Assembly: GCA_012512055.1 (NCBI GenBank)
Contig: JAAZEW010000185.1
Location: 1 to 6,074 of the forward strand
Source of the DNA: Bacillota bacterium
Lineage (GTDB): Bacteria; Bacillota_G; SHA-98; UBA4971
DNA length: 6,074 nucleotides
Reading direction: 5' to 3'
Both the position numbers and the translations under genes were made by a program. A model generated the notes under the pieces. It was not told where the DNA came from. It saw nothing but the letters and a program-made list of their open reading frames with translations, and ran no database searches. Position 1 is the stretch's first letter; every line of letters begins with the position of its first letter. Positions 4,832 to 6,074 of this stretch are shown here, one piece after another.

Positions 4832-6074
4832 ATGCATGACATTCCGGGAGTTGGCGACAGGAAAATCGAAAATGTCTGGTCCAGGGATTTCACCCTGATC
4901 ACCATAGGCACAATCATATCTGCCATAGCCAGCCAAACCATTAACCTTCCCATGAGCCTTATGGTCTTTGATGAGACAGGCTCTACCTTATTGTCTGCGT
5001 TTCTCTTCATCGCAGGAATGATTCCCGGCGTAATTCTGCCCATATTAATCGCTCCGGTTATAGACAGATATCCAAAGAAGAGAATCATAGTCGGCTTGGA
5101 TTATCTTACCGGAGTTCTGTTTTTGCTTATTGCTTATGTGGTTAGCATTACAGGATTCAATTACTCTCTTTATTTGTCTTTTAGCTTGATAACGGGGATT
5201 ATTGGTACTGTCTATAGATTGACATACCAGGCTTGGTTCCCGGATTTGATACCTGTTGGTTTTGAACAACAAGGTTATGCAGTTTCTTCGTCAATATATC
5301 CTACTGTCATAGTCATTATGTCACCTATTGCAGCCTATTTATATAAAACTCTCCCAATGAGCACGTTGTTTGTGATTATCGGCTTGCTTACAATCCTGGC
5401 AGCGACTTTTGAGGTTTTCATAGCCGACGTACACAGTCAGCACGTGGATAGCAGATTTGATTTTCACCGGTATAAAGCTGATCTCCTGGGAGGATTCAGC
5501 TTCCTGAAGGAAGAAAAAGGAATCAGAAATATCTACACCTATGTGAGCATAGCCGGTGGGACTGCGTATGGATTGTACTTGATGGTGCAAGCCTATTTCC
5601 AGACCATGAGTTTTCTAACAGTCACTATGCTCGCATTCCTAAGAAGCGCCGAGACAATCGGTAGAATTCTTGGCGGAGCAGTTCAATATAAAGTGGACAT
5701 ACCGCCAAAGAAACGGTATGGGATCACTAAATTTGTGTATTTCTTCTATGAGACTATGGATCTCATACTATTGTTTATTCCTTATCCTTTTATGATTGTA
5801 AATCGATTCTTGTGCGGGATTTTCGGTATGACATCGGCTACACTGCGGGAGACCAGCGTTCAATCCTATTTGCCTGGTAATATGAGAGCCAAAGTAAATG
5901 CTGTGTTCAATGTCTTTATGACTTTGTCAACAATTCTGTTTCAGATTGTAGCCGGATTCTTAGGGGATCGGATTGGTTATAGGAAGGTTGTAGTTATATT
6001 GTCTGGGATTGCCCTGTTCACTATATTCATTTTCATAGTAATTCCTTCTGATGAGAATAGGAAAGTATACGAGG
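4832..6074 (+). CDS. MFS transporter (C-terminus off-window)
   Basis: There are 414 codons from ATG 4832 to the right edge, and probably only a short tail is missing. The protein is mostly hydrophobic, with about a dozen predicted membrane spans. An MFS motif-A-like loop, APVIDRYPKKRIIVGLD, sits after the second span (residues 74-90), and a second, GFLGDRIGYRK, at 375-385. The layout resembles the drug/macrolide-efflux branch of MFS (Mef-like or enterobactin-exporter-like), which uses proton antiport, but the substrate cannot be assigned. A polar loop at the middle (after FEVFIADVHSQH) marks the link between the two six-helix halves. An in-frame TAA at 4784-4786 excludes a much longer start. 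No good ribosome binding site precedes ATG 4832, so translation may depend on the small gene ending 8 bp upstream. Base composition is more A+T-rich than the thiL/peptidase block. Confidence 0.88.
   Translation, partial: MHDIPGVGDRKIENVWSRDFTLITIGTIISAIASQTINLPMSLMVFDETGSTLLSAFLFIAGMIPGVILPILIAPVIDRYPKKRIIVGLDYLTGVLFLLIAYVVSITGFNYSLYLSFSLITGIIGTVYRLTYQAWFPDLIPVGFEQQGYAVSSSIYPTVIVIMSPIAAYLYKTLPMSTLFVIIGLLTILAATFEVFIADVHSQHVDSRFDFHRYKADLLGGFSFLKEEKGIRNIYTYVSIAGGTAYGLYLMVQAYFQTMSFLTVTMLAFLRSAETIGRILGGAVQYKVDIPPKKRYGITKFVYFFYETMDLILLFIPYPFMIVNRFLCGIFGMTSATLRETSVQSYLPGNMRAKVNAVFNVFMTLSTILFQIVAGFLGDRIGYRKVVVILSGIALFTIFIFIVIPSDENRKVYE

Noticed and set aside
4652..5590. Minus-strand ORFs opposite the small membrane protein and MFS genes
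   Set aside because: They are shadows of the plus-strand genes, which have family motifs, operon spacing and (for the first) a good ribosome binding site.

Overview
This window looks like a moderate-GC bacterial chromosome segment. Bacillota, probably class Clostridia, is the best guess. That rests on strong GGAGG-type ribosome binding sites, tandem M42 aminopeptidases and a ThiL of ordinary bacterial type. The phylum is inference; no rRNA or other marker is present.

Left part (1-3336, minus strand). Three genes are read leftward: thiL (2071-3336), then two tandem M42-family metallo-aminopeptidases (813-1877, and 1-822, which runs off the left edge). The two peptidase genes overlap by 10 bp, have identical ribosome binding site geometry (GGAGGG, 6 nt, ATG) and are clearly a translationally coupled pair of paralogues. 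thiL is separated from them by 193 bp with no recognisable terminator, so they may or may not share a transcript. ThiL carries an in-frame 9-bp tandem repeat that inserts a Gln/Pro/Ser-rich stretch between its two domains.

Middle part (3337-4574). A 282-bp non-coding stretch with inverted repeats separates thiL from a YbaK/EbsC-type aminoacyl-tRNA deacylase gene (3619-4095, minus). A 479-bp divergent region follows. It holds a candidate operator dyad with an overlapping minus-strand promoter, a candidate plus-strand promoter, and what reads like a frame-disrupted small gene ending 11 bp before the next one.

Right part (4575-6074, plus strand). A small single-span membrane protein gene (4575-4823) is followed after 8 bp by an MFS transporter (4832 to the right edge), probably one operon. 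This block is visibly richer in A+T than the thiL/peptidase block.

Functionally the window combines peptide turnover (M42 pair), thiamine diphosphate synthesis (ThiL), translation quality control (YbaK-like) and an efflux-type transporter of unknown substrate. I see no CRISPR array, insertion sequence, rRNA, tRNA or defence system, and no convincing new multi-gene system. The best leads are the repeat-bearing ThiL, the frame-disrupted ORF ahead of the membrane gene pair, and the intergenic motif upstream of the peptidase pair.
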